DNA of 64,000 nucleotides, taken from the NCBI GenBank assembly GCA_024195265.1, contig JAJLRJ010000006.1, forward strand, positions 7,708,639 to 7,772,638, in the 5' to 3' direction. Both the position numbers and the translations under genes were made by a program. The notes below the pieces were generated by a model. That model was not told the origin of the DNA. It did not search any database and was given only the letters and a program-made list of their open reading frames with translations. The DNA comes from Dendrophyllia cribrosa (Eukaryota > Cnidaria > Anthozoa > Scleractinia > Dendrophylliidae). Shown piece after piece: positions 22,128 to 34,569 of this stretch (within the stretch, counting starts at the first letter, position 1; every line of letters starts with the position of its first letter).

Positions 22128-23253
22128 CTAGTAGTAATCATAGATTATAGTGCGTCTCCTTATCCCGTGGCACCTCGTCTTGACCTAGTACCTCAGTTTC
22201 ATGAATTAATTCAGCTACTGTTAAGGGCTATGTCGCGAGATATGTCACGCAGGCAAAAACGTCGGGCCGACATCAAACAAATTCACGCTATCGCCGTGGG
22301 ATCGGGAAAAATCCTGCCGTGCTGTGTACTCCGAAAGGTCTCAGATTTTTCCGACATATAAATAGCATCTTTGTCTTGATTTCATTTCGGTTATTTCTCC
22401 GATTCTGAAATCATACTCCTCAGTACATGTACTAATACCGGAACCGGAAATGAGAAATTTCTGAGAAAGCCTGAAAAAGTGCTCCCGTGATAAATTTCTT
22501 GGACACCGCGTTAATGGAGCATGAAATCGACGATTAAGTCATGCAACATTCAACGTGAATTTCGCAGGATTTTTCGGATAACATTACAAATACCAGTTGC
22601 AAGTAAGACACAAGACTGTTGAATATAATTCCTTTATTTGCTAGACAAATTTTAGTCACAAAACTGCGAAATCTTTAGTCGCAAATGCGCCCGATACAGG
22701 CGTAATTTCGAGCACTGTAAAGTTAATCTGCGTTCGCCTGGCGCGGCCGGTCAGTGAATTATTGCTACAAGACATACAGCGAATTGCACCGTACCGTAGA
22801 ACATCGCGAAGAACGACGTCGGTATTTAGGTGAAAGCTTTCCAAATCAGGCAGAGAACCACACAAATCAAGATAGAACATTCAAAACATACCAGAACGGT
22901 AGCGAGGAAAATCCGATAACTTCTTGCTTGATTCCAAACAGACCCAACAACTTACTTGGTCCGGAGAAGAACTTCGTCCAATTTTTCCACTGCGTACTTT
23001 TAGTAGGCATTGAAATATTGAGCTGTACGATTCCAAAATCGGGAAAATATCCTAAACTAAATCAAGACAAATAGATTATTCACATGTGACATTTCGGAAC
23101 CCCAGCTCCCCAGGATGATGCCTGATTTCCACGCGTTGGGAATGCTGAATACTATTGTGACGTTTCAAGATGGCGCAGATTTGGTACCGACACTTTTCTC
23201 GATTCGTTCCGCCTAGCCGACAAGATTAGGAAGCGTCTCCTTCGTCGACGCAA
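22128..23253. repeat. Dispersed 1.1-kb repeat R, copy 1
   Basis: This segment starts CTAGTAGTAATCATAGATTAT and ends GCGTCTCCTTCGTCGACGC. It is closely matched by 47318-48508 and, with a large internal deletion, by 52579-52920. Near the right end is one copy of an approximately 90-bp block (GATACTATTGTGACGTTTCAAGATGG...). The minus-strand frame ending ...AFATKDFA.L is present in two copies but has an unlike N-terminus in each. No protein family was recognised and no target duplication was found. Confidence 0.7.
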
Positions 23254-24558
23254 AAATAGACAAGTTAATAGGGTAAGACGCTAAATAAAACTGAAACGTC
23301 CCTACGTTACCTGGTGTTGTGGTTTTTTCATTTTATGTTTTTTTTTCTCAATTTGAGTAATTTTATACTGCGCAAAAACCAGACTGTCTGACTTGAACTT
23401 TAGCCATCGAACCACATCAGCGAAAATAGCTCGGACTCTGATGTGGAACGTGGACGCGTGCACTTACATTTTTCCTCGCCGAGCTCACAAAGTGAAGTAT
23501 TCAGAACCCCTCTCTGTGATCCAATTAAGCATACCTTGGGCCTTTGCAGTAGTATACGGTCGACAACATCGAATAACAATTCAAAAACCAGCGCCATTTC
23601 TGCCTGATCCGGTCAAAACGCCACTTTTGATCTCAGCGGGCACTGGGTATGAGGGTCAAAATACAATTTCACAGGGGTGGGCATGACATTTTTTAAACCA
23701 CGAAAGAACGGCATGTTCCTGAGGGATCTCATCATGGCCAAGTACGTATCGTTTGCCTGTTGAAATAACACATATCTAATCGATAAGATTGTAATATGTA
23801 TATCTGCAGCTTCCTTTTTGGTAATTTTTCCGCGATTTGGACAATCAAGACAACAGGTAAATTATGCGAGACAGGCTGTGCTGTTTCCGTTGAGGAAAAC
23901 TACACAACGCACAGCACGCTGTGAAATCGTCCTTGAATTTGTAGATTAAAAGCATCGCATAACGCGTGACTAAAACTTCGCTGGATTGTTTTAATATTTT
24001 TAAAATGAACTCCTTTGTCTTCTCTTTGCCCAAAAACAGTGAAATTACAAAATTAAAGGATGGAGAACGAGAATCTGACCCATATAATCTATCCTAGGCA
24101 GCCGAGAGGGACATTGGACTGGCACGACAGGAACTGAGTTATCATGTCTGACAAAGGGGAGTGGAGAAAACTCATTGAATCGGTGCGGGTGTGCCCGAAG
24201 TAGTAATAAATCTGATGCGTCTTTAAAAGAAATACGGTGACTCCAGTCTGTCTATGCTGATTTTTGTGGACGTCCGTGAGCTTGCTCTCCCGGACATTTT
24301 TCTGAATTTAGTCAACAGTCTTTTGTACCTTTCTCTTTATTAGTCTCGTGGAAAAAATTAAAAGAGGTTTAACCTTTATTTCATTTATGCATGTTGATAA
24401 GTGCTTGATTAAGTGTAGGGGGAAAATACTGTCTATGGCTTCATTAGCTAAGGATTTGTACATTCGTTTTCTGTTGACTTAATGAGAACGGCTGTATATA
24501 AGGATCCTTAAATTTTGCTTGATTTGTAAATAACGTTTCTTCGGGTTTTCTCTGCAGT
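23254..24558. other. Intergenic, nothing recognised
   Basis: The frame at 23393-23686 (plus) has no recognised motif. No gene is supported. Confidence 0.4.
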
Positions 24559-24630
24559 CAGCAAAGGATGAGGCAGAGTACGGGTGCCGACAAACAAAAG
24601 AGCACCGAAGACTTCCTCTCCCCGGCTAAG
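24559..24630 (+). other. Possible orphan exon 2 of the secreted peptide family
   Basis: After a good acceptor (TTTTCTCTGCAG) the phase-0 frame reads SAKDEAEYGCRQTKEHRR and ends LPLPG before TAA. That is 23 residues, close to the 22-residue exon 2 of B and C (TAKDEEAD..., ...LLPG). It lies on the opposite strand, and no signal-peptide exon is visible upstream. The likeness is short and could be chance. Confidence 0.2.
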
Positions 24631-25771
24631 AGAAGGCTTGTAATAGTTTATATGTGTGCATTTAAGATGGGCATGCTTTTCTTTGAAAAATGATTAAATG
24701 AAATTTACAGTGGTTAATCAAATGATTTGCTGAGCAAGAACATATTTACACTACCTGTGATGTTTGAATTTTTTTTCGAATTGCATTCGTCCAAAAAGCC
24801 CGTGCAACTTTCATATCATTTTCAAATATGACTTGTAGAGTATATCCTAACTTACACTCGCACTTATTCGATTACTAATACATACAACAAATAAACAAGG
24901 CGAATTATTTTTATGTTTATTTTGAGCTCTTTTCAATTTACAGACATCAGAAAGCTCCCATTTCCTCAGTTACAGCAAGTCCACTCATGCTTTTCGTTGC
25001 TGGTTGTGTTTACATGTAATGATAAAGCAGAGTCGAACCACTATTAGGGTCCACTTCTTTTAAGGAACTTCTTTTTGAAAATACGAACACCTTTCTGGTG
25101 AAATCTTTATAATTGAAAGCTCTTGAAAGCCACCACCACCACTGGTGTTTTGAATTCTGCTATAATTGTTGCCAACCTCTGCTGAGCGACCACTCACCAT
25201 TATTTCGATCACTAAAGGATCAAATAGGACAACGCGATGCATACAACTCCAACAGGATAAAACAAATGTTCATTGTTTTAAGCGCTGTCATAAGTTAAGA
25301 AACCTGGTGTTGTTTCGTAAGCCACCCTTCCATAAACGGTCAATGCTCACTGTCTGGAGATTCGACTAAATTGTTGTATGAAAATTTATTGAATTTTAAG
25401 TTAATGTTAAAGCACTGTCTGAATTTAGAAGCCGACCATTTTAATTGTGATGAGCTGTTGGGTAATTAAAAATAAAAAGCACCACCCAACCCTTGCATTC
25501 TGTGTATCATGTTAAGGGATTTGAAAAAAGAATCATCAAGTTAATCCAAATCGTCCAACCTTGACTCTTTAAAATTAAAATAGTCTGTCCAAAAGTAATA
25601 AGCCATATTATTTTGCCATTTAAACTGCATGTTTAAATATTTCTTTTCCTTCTTTTGTACTTCTTCTCTATATTTTAAATAATGTAAGATAGTGAACTTC
25701 TATATATGTGAATATTTCTATTAATAGTATATATAATGACTTGTTTCAGGGACTATTCCAAGAAAAACCTG
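24631..25771. other. Intergenic, nothing recognised
   Basis: AT-rich sequence with no supported gene, RNA or repeat. Confidence 0.4.
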
Positions 25772-26106
25772 TAAAGGCCCGTTTACACATGCGATTTTTG
25801 ATGCGAGTTTTGTCGCGCTGTCCAATGCAACTTTTGTCGCAAGTGTAAACTAAACTAGCGGCGATTTCCTGTGCGATTCGGGTGCGACATTTGCTTTGAT
25901 TTGCTGTAATTTCCCAAAAAATCGCCGTCAAGTTGCATCAGTTCGAAACCTATGCGACATCGCGCGACAAATCGCGCCCAAATTGCATTGAAATCGCCGC
26001 CCGTTTACACATGCGATTTGAAGATGCAACTTGCGCGCGACAAAAATTGCCTCCACAGGTGCGACAAAAATTGCACAAAAAATTGCCCGTGTAAACGGGA
26101 CTTTAG
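25772..26106. mobile_element. MITE with GCCCGTTTACAC ends
   Basis: TAAAGGCCCGTTTACAC at the left is inverted as GTGTAAACGGGACTTTA at the right. The inside is built from scrambled TGCGATTT, TTGTCGC and GCGACAAAA words in both orientations. It is noncoding. It lies about 90 bp from exon 2 of gene C. Confidence 0.75.
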
Positions 26107-26195
26107 GGTTTCAGAAACTCTCTGCAAAACTATAAAAATGAAAAAAATATACCAAAAAAATATATATTTTGAAAGATAGTTTTGCCTGGGTCAGT

Positions 26196-27357
26196 TCATC
26201 TAGGACGTAACTTGGACGTTCGCGGCGTGCCGCTGTAATTGTCGGCTTCTTCGTCCTTTGCAGTCTAACAAAATAGATAAATAAAGAATTAAACAAAAAC
26301 GTCAAGGCAAATTGTAATTAGTAGACGTTACTATAGGCTATAAATAATAAAGCTAGGCCCAAAATAAAACATACATCCGCTGATATACCACTGATGCGTT
26401 TATTTTCTCAGTGAGATGAACAAATTGCTTTTTCGTGATTCTTGTCCACTGTTCAAGTGACTTTTCAGTTTTCCGGAGTTTTTTTACTTGTAAAAATGAC
26501 GTCATAATAACCTTAGTATAGTGTTTTGTTAGAGTTTGCACTAATCTCACGTAACACAGCATTGGGTGTTATCCAACTGGATTTTGACTTTCCACAGAGA
26601 CATTATTCTTCTAACTAGCTGGGGTTTTTTTTCTTTCCTTTTTCTACTTGATTGTAAATTAGTATTGAAAATCTCTTTCGGGATATACTAATAAACTTAT
26701 TGTATTGTATTGTACTCCCTGATAAAAAGAGATTATGTAGGAGGACGGCTGGGTTCTTAAACGAGTCAATTTCTTTTTCTAGCTCGTGTTTATCCCTTTA
26801 CCTCCCAAGAGTGCCAAAAACCAAAATTCAAGAAAAATAAAAAGTTACATTTTGTAACATATTGAAAATATGGTCACACCATAGGATTCCATCAACAGAC
26901 TCAAAAGTTAGTACAAATGGTACCATGCAAAAGTACTGCTGAAGAGGTTTCATTTGAATGGTCACACCATAGGATTTTGTCCACAGACTCAAAAGTTAGA
27001 ACTACACCACATGTCTCCATAATTGACTCTGGGAGTGAAAGGGTTAATATACGATTTCTATTATTGTTAGCATTTTAACTCACGCCGCAATAACAAAAAG
27101 GCAGAACTTCTCAAGTATAAACACATTTTCTAGGTTTTAAAACGAAAAATAGTACATACCCAGGAGTCAATCACCACATCATGTTCTTCGTTTAAATCCG
27201 TCACAGACTTTTCGTTGTGATCTGGTAATGACGGGCTTATTCTTCGTCTTCTTCGTCTCCTTCTTCCCGCCCGAACCCATCCTTCAGCGTGTTCAAACAG
27301 AACGCAGCTAAGAATTAGCCACAAGGCTAAGACAGTAAAGACATGTTTGGAATCCAT
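26196..27357 (-). CDS. Secreted Arg-rich peptide, family member C (two exons)
   Basis: Exon 1 (27160-27357) has the leader MDSKHVFTVLALWLILSC (cleavage likely after AEG, residue 26), then WVRAGRRRRRRRR, a run of eight Arg, and an acidic stretch (DLNEEHD). It ends at donor CCTGG|GTATGT, phase 0. Exon 2 (26196-26264) follows acceptor TTGTTAG, starts TAKDEEADNYSGTPR and ends KLRPR before TGA. The total is 88 residues, without Cys after the leader. The 895-nt intron holds a piggyBac-like MITE at 26794-27043. The upstream region to about 27600 matches that of gene D. This is the cleanest member, with canonical splice sites and charge halves of opposite sign. Secretion is inferred from the leader; the role is unknown. 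Confidence 0.75.
26794..27043. mobile_element. piggyBac-like MITE in the intron of gene C
   Basis: The right end GGGAGTGAAAGGG is followed by TTAA (27044-27047). The left end CCCTTTACCTCCCAAGAG has a mutated target (TTAT). The body carries duplicated ATGGTCACACCATAGGATT blocks and matches the element at 13168-13373. Confidence 0.7.
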
Positions 27358-27391
27358 CGTTGAAATCTTCCTTTAGTTATTGAATGAATCA

Positions 27392-27600
27392 GAGCGACGA
27401 GCAGGTCAGTTCGGCTACACTCTCAACGACTATGTTTTCTTTTTCTTATTAAACCACTTTTTAGTAAACCGTGGAAAGAATCGCTTTGCTTTACTGAACT
27501 TCCAGAAAGTGCTTTAGAAAGACCAGGTTGCGACGTAAACAGTGATCAGGTCACACAACACCCTGTGGAAAAGATCGGAGTAAATTATATTCACTTAAAA
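27392..27600 (-). promoter_or_regulatory. Upstream region of gene C conserved in gene D
   Basis: A block at 27392-27427 (GAGCGACGAGCAGGTCAGTT...) is identical over 36 bp to 52405-52440 upstream of gene D. A second shared block is GCGACGTAAACAGTGATCAGG at 27530-27552 and 52481-52501. The positions relative to the ATG are similar. No TATA box is visible. It is the likely shared promoter or 5' leader. Confidence 0.5.
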
Positions 27601-28278
27601 ACTCTCGTAAAATGTGTATTTTTTTTTCAAATTCTCTATTTCATATCGAGAATGTTTTATAGCATTAATTTGTTTAATTGCTCTTCTCTGGATACGATGA
27701 GAAGTCGGCTAAAAATTTGATCTCATTCTTATCTTTAAATTTTTTAAATTTTCTTAGATTTAAACATTTGGTGATAATAAAAATCAGTTGTTTTCGATAT
27801 TGGTATTGTTTGTAATGCCACCATAAGATTATTGATATGGACGGTTAATAGACCGCATGGCTTACTTTAAAAAAACTGTGAACAAAAACAAATATACTTA
27901 TTGAGGAAGTTTGCAAAATTCATATTAAATATATAATTAAAGTGTACATGAAGTGAAATTTCACTACCATTTTTTTTCGATAATCTGAAAATAGGTGTTT
28001 TAAAAATTTTGTTGGATAAATAAGTCACTTGAAGTGGCGGGAACATATTTTAACAAGCGACGCAAGTTGTGCATATTAGACAGGGTGGTCATCACCACGT
28101 GCAATTTGGTAGAAAATTGGCGTTCGCTTTGATTTCTCTATCTTTTTGCTGCTACATCGTGCTGACGAGACTCAATCAGGACGAAACAGCTGTCCACGCT
28201 TGCATTTTGGCTTTCAGTTTGGGCTCTATCGTGTCGTTGTCGCGTTAAATGTTCTACGTAGTATCAGCTTTGCTTACT
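27601..28278. other. Intergenic, nothing recognised
   Basis: AT-rich, no supported feature. Confidence 0.4.
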
Positions 28279-28540
28279 TTATAAGAAATAAAACACAAAC
28301 AGCGGTGATAAACATGGTAAACCAACGCAATTTTATAATAAACTTGACGTTTCGTATGCTAAGCGACATACATTTTCAAAAGTAACCGTTGCAGTGTTTG
28401 AAAACTGTTTATATAGTTCAAAATTAGGGGTCTGGATTTCAAACACTGCAACGTCGCTTAGCATACGAAACGTCAAGTTTATTATAAAAATGCCTTAGTT
28501 TACCATGTTTATCACCGCTGTTTGTGTTTTATTTCTTATC
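28279..28540. repeat. Foldback element with about 90-bp arms
   Basis: The arm ATAAGAAATAAAACACAAAC... at 28279-28372 is the near-perfect reverse complement of 28449-28540, with an insertion or deletion around the middle. The outer words AAACAGCGGTGATAAACATGG and inner words CGTTTCGTATGCTAAGCGAC recur inverted. Frames within it are repeat-derived. Confidence 0.8.
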
Positions 28541-29097
28541 AAGTTACGATGGCCTAAGAACAAGAGTTTATTTGCTTACTTTGTTTGTACTAGACAAGGA
28601 CCTGGGTTCTAGTGACGTCATTAGTGTGTAAATAACTGAGCGCGTCACTTGTCTTACAGTGGAGTTTTCGCAACTTGTAAAAGGTTCTTTCGATTGGATA
28701 TGTTTGAAAGCGACTCGTATTTTAGCCCCAGGTTCGTTCCCTTCTCCGCCAGGTTTTGTTGTGATCGAACACACGAATGACGTCACAAATCCATTGTTTG
28801 TACCTTTTAATTTTGGCCGCGCTCAAAATGTCGCAAATTTCAGGCCCCGGCGGGAGTTTTCAAACCGCTAAAAATAGTGGATCCTCTTCGCGCAAAAAAG
28901 AAAAACGACTGAAAATGAAATAAAGGTGATAAAAACAACATAAAACCCTAAATTTCACTTCATGCGCAATAAACTATATTTAAGATTCAAAGTATTTAGC
29001 AGTGCAGTGCTAATTGGGGACACTATAAATCATTGTATGAGTAAACATTCAAAGTAAACTAAACATTGTTAAGAGACCCAACGGGTGAAATGCTAAC

Positions 29098-29265
29098 CCG
29101 GGGGGGGGGGGGGGGGGGGGGACTCTTAATAAAAATTATATTAAATGACGGGGGTGCTATGACGGGGGTGCTCGTCAGAAATATTTATTCGGCTCGTATA
29201 CCCTAAACGGTAACGGAGGTAGTCATTTGACCTTTTAGTAGCCTAATATAAGCGGTAGATAAACT
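29098..29265. mobile_element. Partial poly-G-bounded MITE, family P5
   Basis: CCCGG-(G)n-GACTC followed by AAATGACGGGGGTGCT and CTCGTCAGAAAT matches the ends of 18708-19043. The distal end is missing or replaced by the next repeat. Confidence 0.55.
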
Positions 29266-29267
29266 GC

Positions 29268-29515
29268 AAGGCTGATCTGACTACGTAAAAAGGTAAACTT
29301 TGCAAGACACCAATACTCAGAAACCGATAAAGTAGGGTTGCAGCCGAGGACAGCTTTATCGGTTTCTGTCGTATTGGTGTCTTGCAAAGTTTACCTTTTT
29401 ACGTAGTCAGATCAGCCTTGCAAATTATCTTGTGTTTATCATTTTGGCTGATTAGGTCTCTCGCAGATCCTAGTTAGCAGCATTATCGTTTGCGGTCCTT
29501 TGCAGTTTATTTGTT
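29268..29515. repeat. Palindromic Penelope-like repeat copy
   Basis: CTGCAAGGCTGATCTGACTAC at the left is inverted about 120 bp later as GTAGTCAGATCAGCCTTGCA, making a nearly perfect hairpin. A reversed tail copy (AGCAGCATTATCGTTTGCGG) follows. Part of the hammerhead region survives (GAGGACAGC..., CGGTTTCTG), but the CUGANGA box is absent, so no ribozyme is left. Confidence 0.7.
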
Positions 29516-29520
29516 TCTAA

Positions 29521-29981
29521 GGGGCCGATTACATGGCGAATTTCAGCCCGGGCTGAGATTTCAGCCCGGTTGTCCGGGCTGAGATTTCAGCCCGGCTTCC
29601 GAAATAAATCCTCTTAAAATGAAGTTAGCGATTACATGAACAAAGTTTCAGCCCGGGCCGAGTTTCAGCCCGGGCTGAAAATTCCAGCCCGGTTTCAGAA
29701 ACCGGGCTGGAATTTTCAGCCCGGCCAAACGGGCTGAAATTCGCCATGTAATCGCATCAGAATTTCAGCCCGGGCTGAAAAGTGAATTTGGGCACGCGCA
29801 GTCGAATCTTCGACGCCATTTTGTTTATCGTTATCAATCTTCCCGCGTAATTTCAAACTTGGCGCCCGGGCTGAAATCTCAGCCCGGGCTGAAATTTGTC
29901 ATGTAATCACAACGAAATTTCAGCCCGGTTGACCGGGCTGAAATCTCAGCCCGGGCTGAAATTCGCCATGTAATCGGCCCC
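29521..29981. mobile_element. PIF/Harbinger-like MITE built of CCCGGGCTGAAA words
   Basis: The ends GGGGCCGATTACATGGCGAA and TTCGCCATGTAATCGGCCCC are perfect inverted repeats, flanked by TAA on both sides (29518-29520, 29982-29984). The interior is about a dozen copies of TTTCAGCCCGGGCTGA in both orientations, with extra ATTACATG..GAA boundaries inside that resemble the ends. It is 461 bp and noncoding. Confidence 0.75.
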
Positions 29982-30446
29982 TAAGTAATGCTCCACATGG
30001 TAAACTTCACTGTCAGTCTTCGGCTTTGGCTCTTTCCCACATAGAATATCTTTGGTTTCAAGAATAGAGGAGGAGCTGATGGTTCATAATTATATTTCAT
30101 TATAAAAATAAAGAAAATCTAATTGCGTCAAATAAATTTTAGATCTAATAATTTTGCTTCTTTGATGAAGTTCCCCAAATACAATATATTTTAAAACTCA
30201 CTTGCATGTTGTGCGATTGGGTCTCAAATTACTTGAAACCTTAAAAAAAATTAGACAAAAGCACCTTGAACCTTAACTTTTGAGCAGTTTTTGAGTCTAG
30301 TTCAATGAGATCACTAGTTGTAACAATGAAAAAAGTTGACATTCCATCGTGCATATATAGCCGTTCAGCGCTATCCTTCTTATGCGGATCATTTAATACT
30401 TTTAACACATAGCGTGGCCAAGGATTTGAACAAGGACTACCGTGTT

Positions 30447-31205
30447 CCCGGCGGTATCAATCAATGAAAATCAATCATATTCAGGCTACCACGAATGTCC
30501 TTTTGATGTGAATGTTGATGATGTCCTTATTTTGATATTATTGATTATTATTGATTTTTATAGATAATCAATAACTGGTTATGCAACAGTAAAACCTGAG
30601 CTTTTACGACGTATGCTTACGTCCCGCGTCATATACCCGACGGAATTTTGCACGCTGTGGTAATCCGATTGCACACGCACTTGAGTTGGATAAAAACGTC
30701 CATAATGTCGAACCAAGATCTCGTGGAACTATCCATATTCAGGCTACCACGAATGTCCTTTTGATGTGAATGTTGGAGAAACGTTTTTGGCATCCAAGAG
30801 GAGAGGAGAACGTAGGAAGCATTCTGCTGCTAAGACCATCACTCGTTTTAGCAAATTAGTATGTTCTTAGTAGAAAGCAATCTCAAGGATGCTAAAACTA
30901 AAGGATACGTTTAGTTATAATATATATGAGAACAAATAAACTTTTTAAAATCATTTGTCAATTCATATGATGCGTTTTATTGAAAAGAAAACCGAGATTT
31001 GACTAGTCAATGAAAATCAATATTAATCAATGATAATCAATATCAATCAACTGTAATCGACAATAATCAATGAAAATCGAAACTCACTCAAATTTGAGGC
31101 TTCGATTTCTATTGATTTCCAATATCAATCAATCGATTATTATTGATTATTATTGATTATATTGATTATATTGATTATTGATTTTCATTGATTGATACCG
31201 CCGGG
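30447..31205. mobile_element. 759-bp element with perfect TIRs and 6-bp target duplication
   Basis: The ends CCCGGCGGTATCAATCAATG and CATTGATTGATACCGCCGGG continue to about 29 bp of inverted identity. Perfect direct repeats CGTGTT flank it at 30441-30446 and 31206-31211. The subterminal right part is dense in ATTGATTAT words with their complements at 31005-31075. The ACCACGAATGTCCTTTTGATG block occurs twice inside (30489 and 30737). No transposase frame is present. Confidence 0.85.
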
Positions 31206-31211
31206 CGTGTT

Positions 31212-34200
31212 ACATATCCATCGAGTGATCAGAGAGGCGGACTTATTTGTGAGAGAACGATGACATTTGATGAAGAACAGCAACGAAAATTTAAGGTAGA
31301 AATGTGCATAAGGGCTTGCGTTGACGTACTTATCAGCCATCAGCTCAGAGCGGTGGCCGGATTTCCATGAGAGCACACCGGCCTTGTGTGTTTGATCACG
31401 AAGAGGATTAAAGTAACACGGTACACAAAACTATAGCGTGGTCAATCTTAATAATTTTGTCAATAAAAATCGGAAATATATGGCCGTGTTTCCATTTTGT
31501 TACCTTTCCTGCCGAGGTCCACGACCGAAAAAACTACTAATAAAAGCTGGATTAAAAAAATGTTTCTTTTTACCTGTTTTTAACGCTTTCATGTGAATTT
31601 GGATTTTTGGTTAATGGAAGAACAAATTATTTCGATCTATTGATAAAAACCAAGAATAGAAAACATTAGAGCTCGCGATGATCGTGTTTTTCTTTTGAAT
31701 GGCAAAACAACGGCAGGGGTCCACGATTTTAGAATGCACGTACGCTATCAAATTTTACCAATTGATTAATTGATTAGTCAAAACAACACGTACATGTCAT
31801 CATTGAAGCGGAATTTAATGTTATATTTAAGCGTTTAAGCAAGGATTAAAATTGTTTATGGGCTTTTGTATATTCGTTTGATGTCATGACCTACAATTTC
31901 CGACAAAACGTTGAAGCACTTTTTTGTGTAAGATAGCCGGCTGTATTCGTAGACACCAGTAATTGCAGGTTTTAGGCTTTTGAAGGCCTCCCGTGGAAAA
32001 TACGAGTGCACTTGTTATTCTGTAAATCTCATTACGATGATTACGGTGATGGGAGGCAATCGGCGGGATTCTAATTAGCGGCTTAGTGTCCTTAGTCTGT
32101 CTCGACCCTGGTCTCGACTTTCAGTAAAAATAGCGCTTGCGAAATGCTAAGTCCGAAATGCCACAGATCACGAAAAAAAAATCATAGTTACGTTTTATTA
32201 GTTATGGGTTTGATTTTACGCAAGAAATTAGAATCACGCGCTAATACGATTTTAAGAGAGTTGCGGTTGCTGCATCACTCTTAACCGTCCAACGCATATG
32301 TCGCATGTCACCCGTGGCCTGAACAATCGGAAATATAATTTTGTTTGGAATGTAGAACATGTTTCTGAAGTTACTTACTGTTGTTTGATCCGGAAATTAA
32401 TACTACGCGGATCTTAAGCAATTCATTGATTACTCAATCGATAACTTGGTACTTGGTAAAGGGCCAAATTACAATTATGTCTAGTGATAATTGCAGCATA
32501 CGGTGTTTGTTTGTTGTTTTTCCCTCAACCTTTCTTTTTTTTTCACACTAATCTCTATTACACAAGACACTATCTAGATTATCCTTCTAAAATGTGACAA
32601 TGCATATATACCTCCTAACTTAGTTGTATGGAATAAAACTTACAGCATATTTTGCCTTTTTAAAAGGATCCTCTTTCGTTCATTTTTGCAATGATTAGTT
32701 CAAGTTTTCGAGTTTCTGTTGTTTTGGCCTCCAGGATAAATATGGCTTCTTATTTTTGCTGTGACAAATATTATGTTTTCTGGGAGCAATTATGTGATTT
32801 AACAATTATAATTTTCTGGATTATTTCTAGGATAACGAAAACGATGCGGATAATCTCATCAAGCTTGACCATCAGAACTTTGGCCAAAATTCTTTCACGG
32901 GTATACGTGCGTGATCTGCACAAAACGTGGGAACCAATTTCATTTTACATAAGTTTATGTTAGTGCAGCGAATACGGTTTAAGGTCTAATAACGAATAGC
33001 TCGTGTTTGGTGTCTAATGGCATAGGACCTGGAGAAGTACTAATAGACATTTTTCCACTCTTCCCTACTTAGAATCTGAACTTTAAATTGAGCAGTCGAA
33101 GGATCATCGTCTGAGGCAGTTTGTCAATTTGATTAACATTAATAATTCCCGAGAAAAAGAAGGAAGAAAATCTGACGATGGTAGATTTTTTTCTTTTTTC
33201 GAATAACTCCAACTTTTAAATTGGAATCATGGCATCAACGGTTTAGAAGTAGAGGACAGAGAGTTCATTCAAATGCATTGCCTGCGCAGGCGCGGACTTA
33301 AATAATTTCCTACGAGATGAGAAATCCTATGAAGCACTAAATAAGCCCCTTAAGGACACATGGCAACTGTTTAAACAATATTCCAAACGGTATCCGGTTC
33401 GATACGAGAAAGTGTTACCAGAAGGAAATCCGTTTTTAATGGCTTTCAAAGTTCCTGCTTATTTTGAATTCTTTTACGCGATGGCTTTTCTTTGTGCGTG
33501 ACTCATCGAATATGGCGAACGTTTTAGCCTCGAAAATTTAGCTGACCAATGTTTGGTGGGATACAGTTCCTTTCCCTAAAATTTTAAGCCGCTGAAATAT
33601 TTAGCTGACGGAACGGAAAAGCTCCAACTGTAATATTGTTATAGTTCTCATACAGTTTTCTTCAAATGCACTAAAATGATATGGGAAAACAGTACAACGC
33701 CATTGTAAGCGTTTTCCTAAACATTCCTCGTAGGGTGCCCCTGCATCTTTAGATAACAGGACAAGAAAATCTTCCATAAGCTATAAGTAACATTAAATAC
33801 CTTTGAGGATCAATTCTCTGTGTTGTAATCAAAGAGCTTACTTTTCCGCACAAAGTTAAAGATCACGAAGTTTATGCTCTTAATTATGTCCTTTACAAAA
33901 GAAATAAGAGACGGCTCGATACATAAACCTAGTTGAATTTTGCTAATCAGTGTTATGTTAAGACTTCAACACCCTAAATTGCAATCAGAGAAGACCGTAA
34001 GAGCTGCGTACTGCCCCCTAATTAGCTAAATTGGTAACAATGCCTTCTTGTTGCCAATTTGGGTTGTTCAATATCATAATGTCTTCACTTTGTGTGATTC
34101 GATGCAATCGACACCATCGACTGACTACAAAATGCGAAATACTTGCTGAAGTTTTCTTTAAGCACTTAAGCAGGAGGTAAAAATTATTTGAAAAGCCGAA

Positions 34201-34569
34201 AGACATATTTGTATGAAAGGTAATTATCTAAAATTAATGGACTAGTTTTGTTAGCAATTGCTATATAAGTGCACGAAAACTATCGATGTGTGTTTCTAAC
34301 AGTAGATGGCCAGGATAGAAATGGATTGCAACTTGTAAAAATTACTCCCTCACTCGTATCTTTGAAGAATCGCTAAAAATGGATGTGGTTCGGCGTTCTT
34401 TTTTTTCGGTTGAAAGGAAATGTGTTGCATTATTGAAGATGTTTGGCAATAATATGAGCACAGCTTTGATGAAAACATCCGGAGCGAAATGCTCGTTATA
34501 TAACTCATGAAGTTTCACAAACCATTGTGCGAGAGCCCGTATACCTTTGAATTCATGCAGAGCTTCTCT
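31212..34569. other. 3.3 kb with nothing recognised
   Basis: No frame above 100 codons, no domain, and no inverted or tandem repeat of note were found. Noncoding exons or very short coding exons cannot be excluded. Confidence 0.4.
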
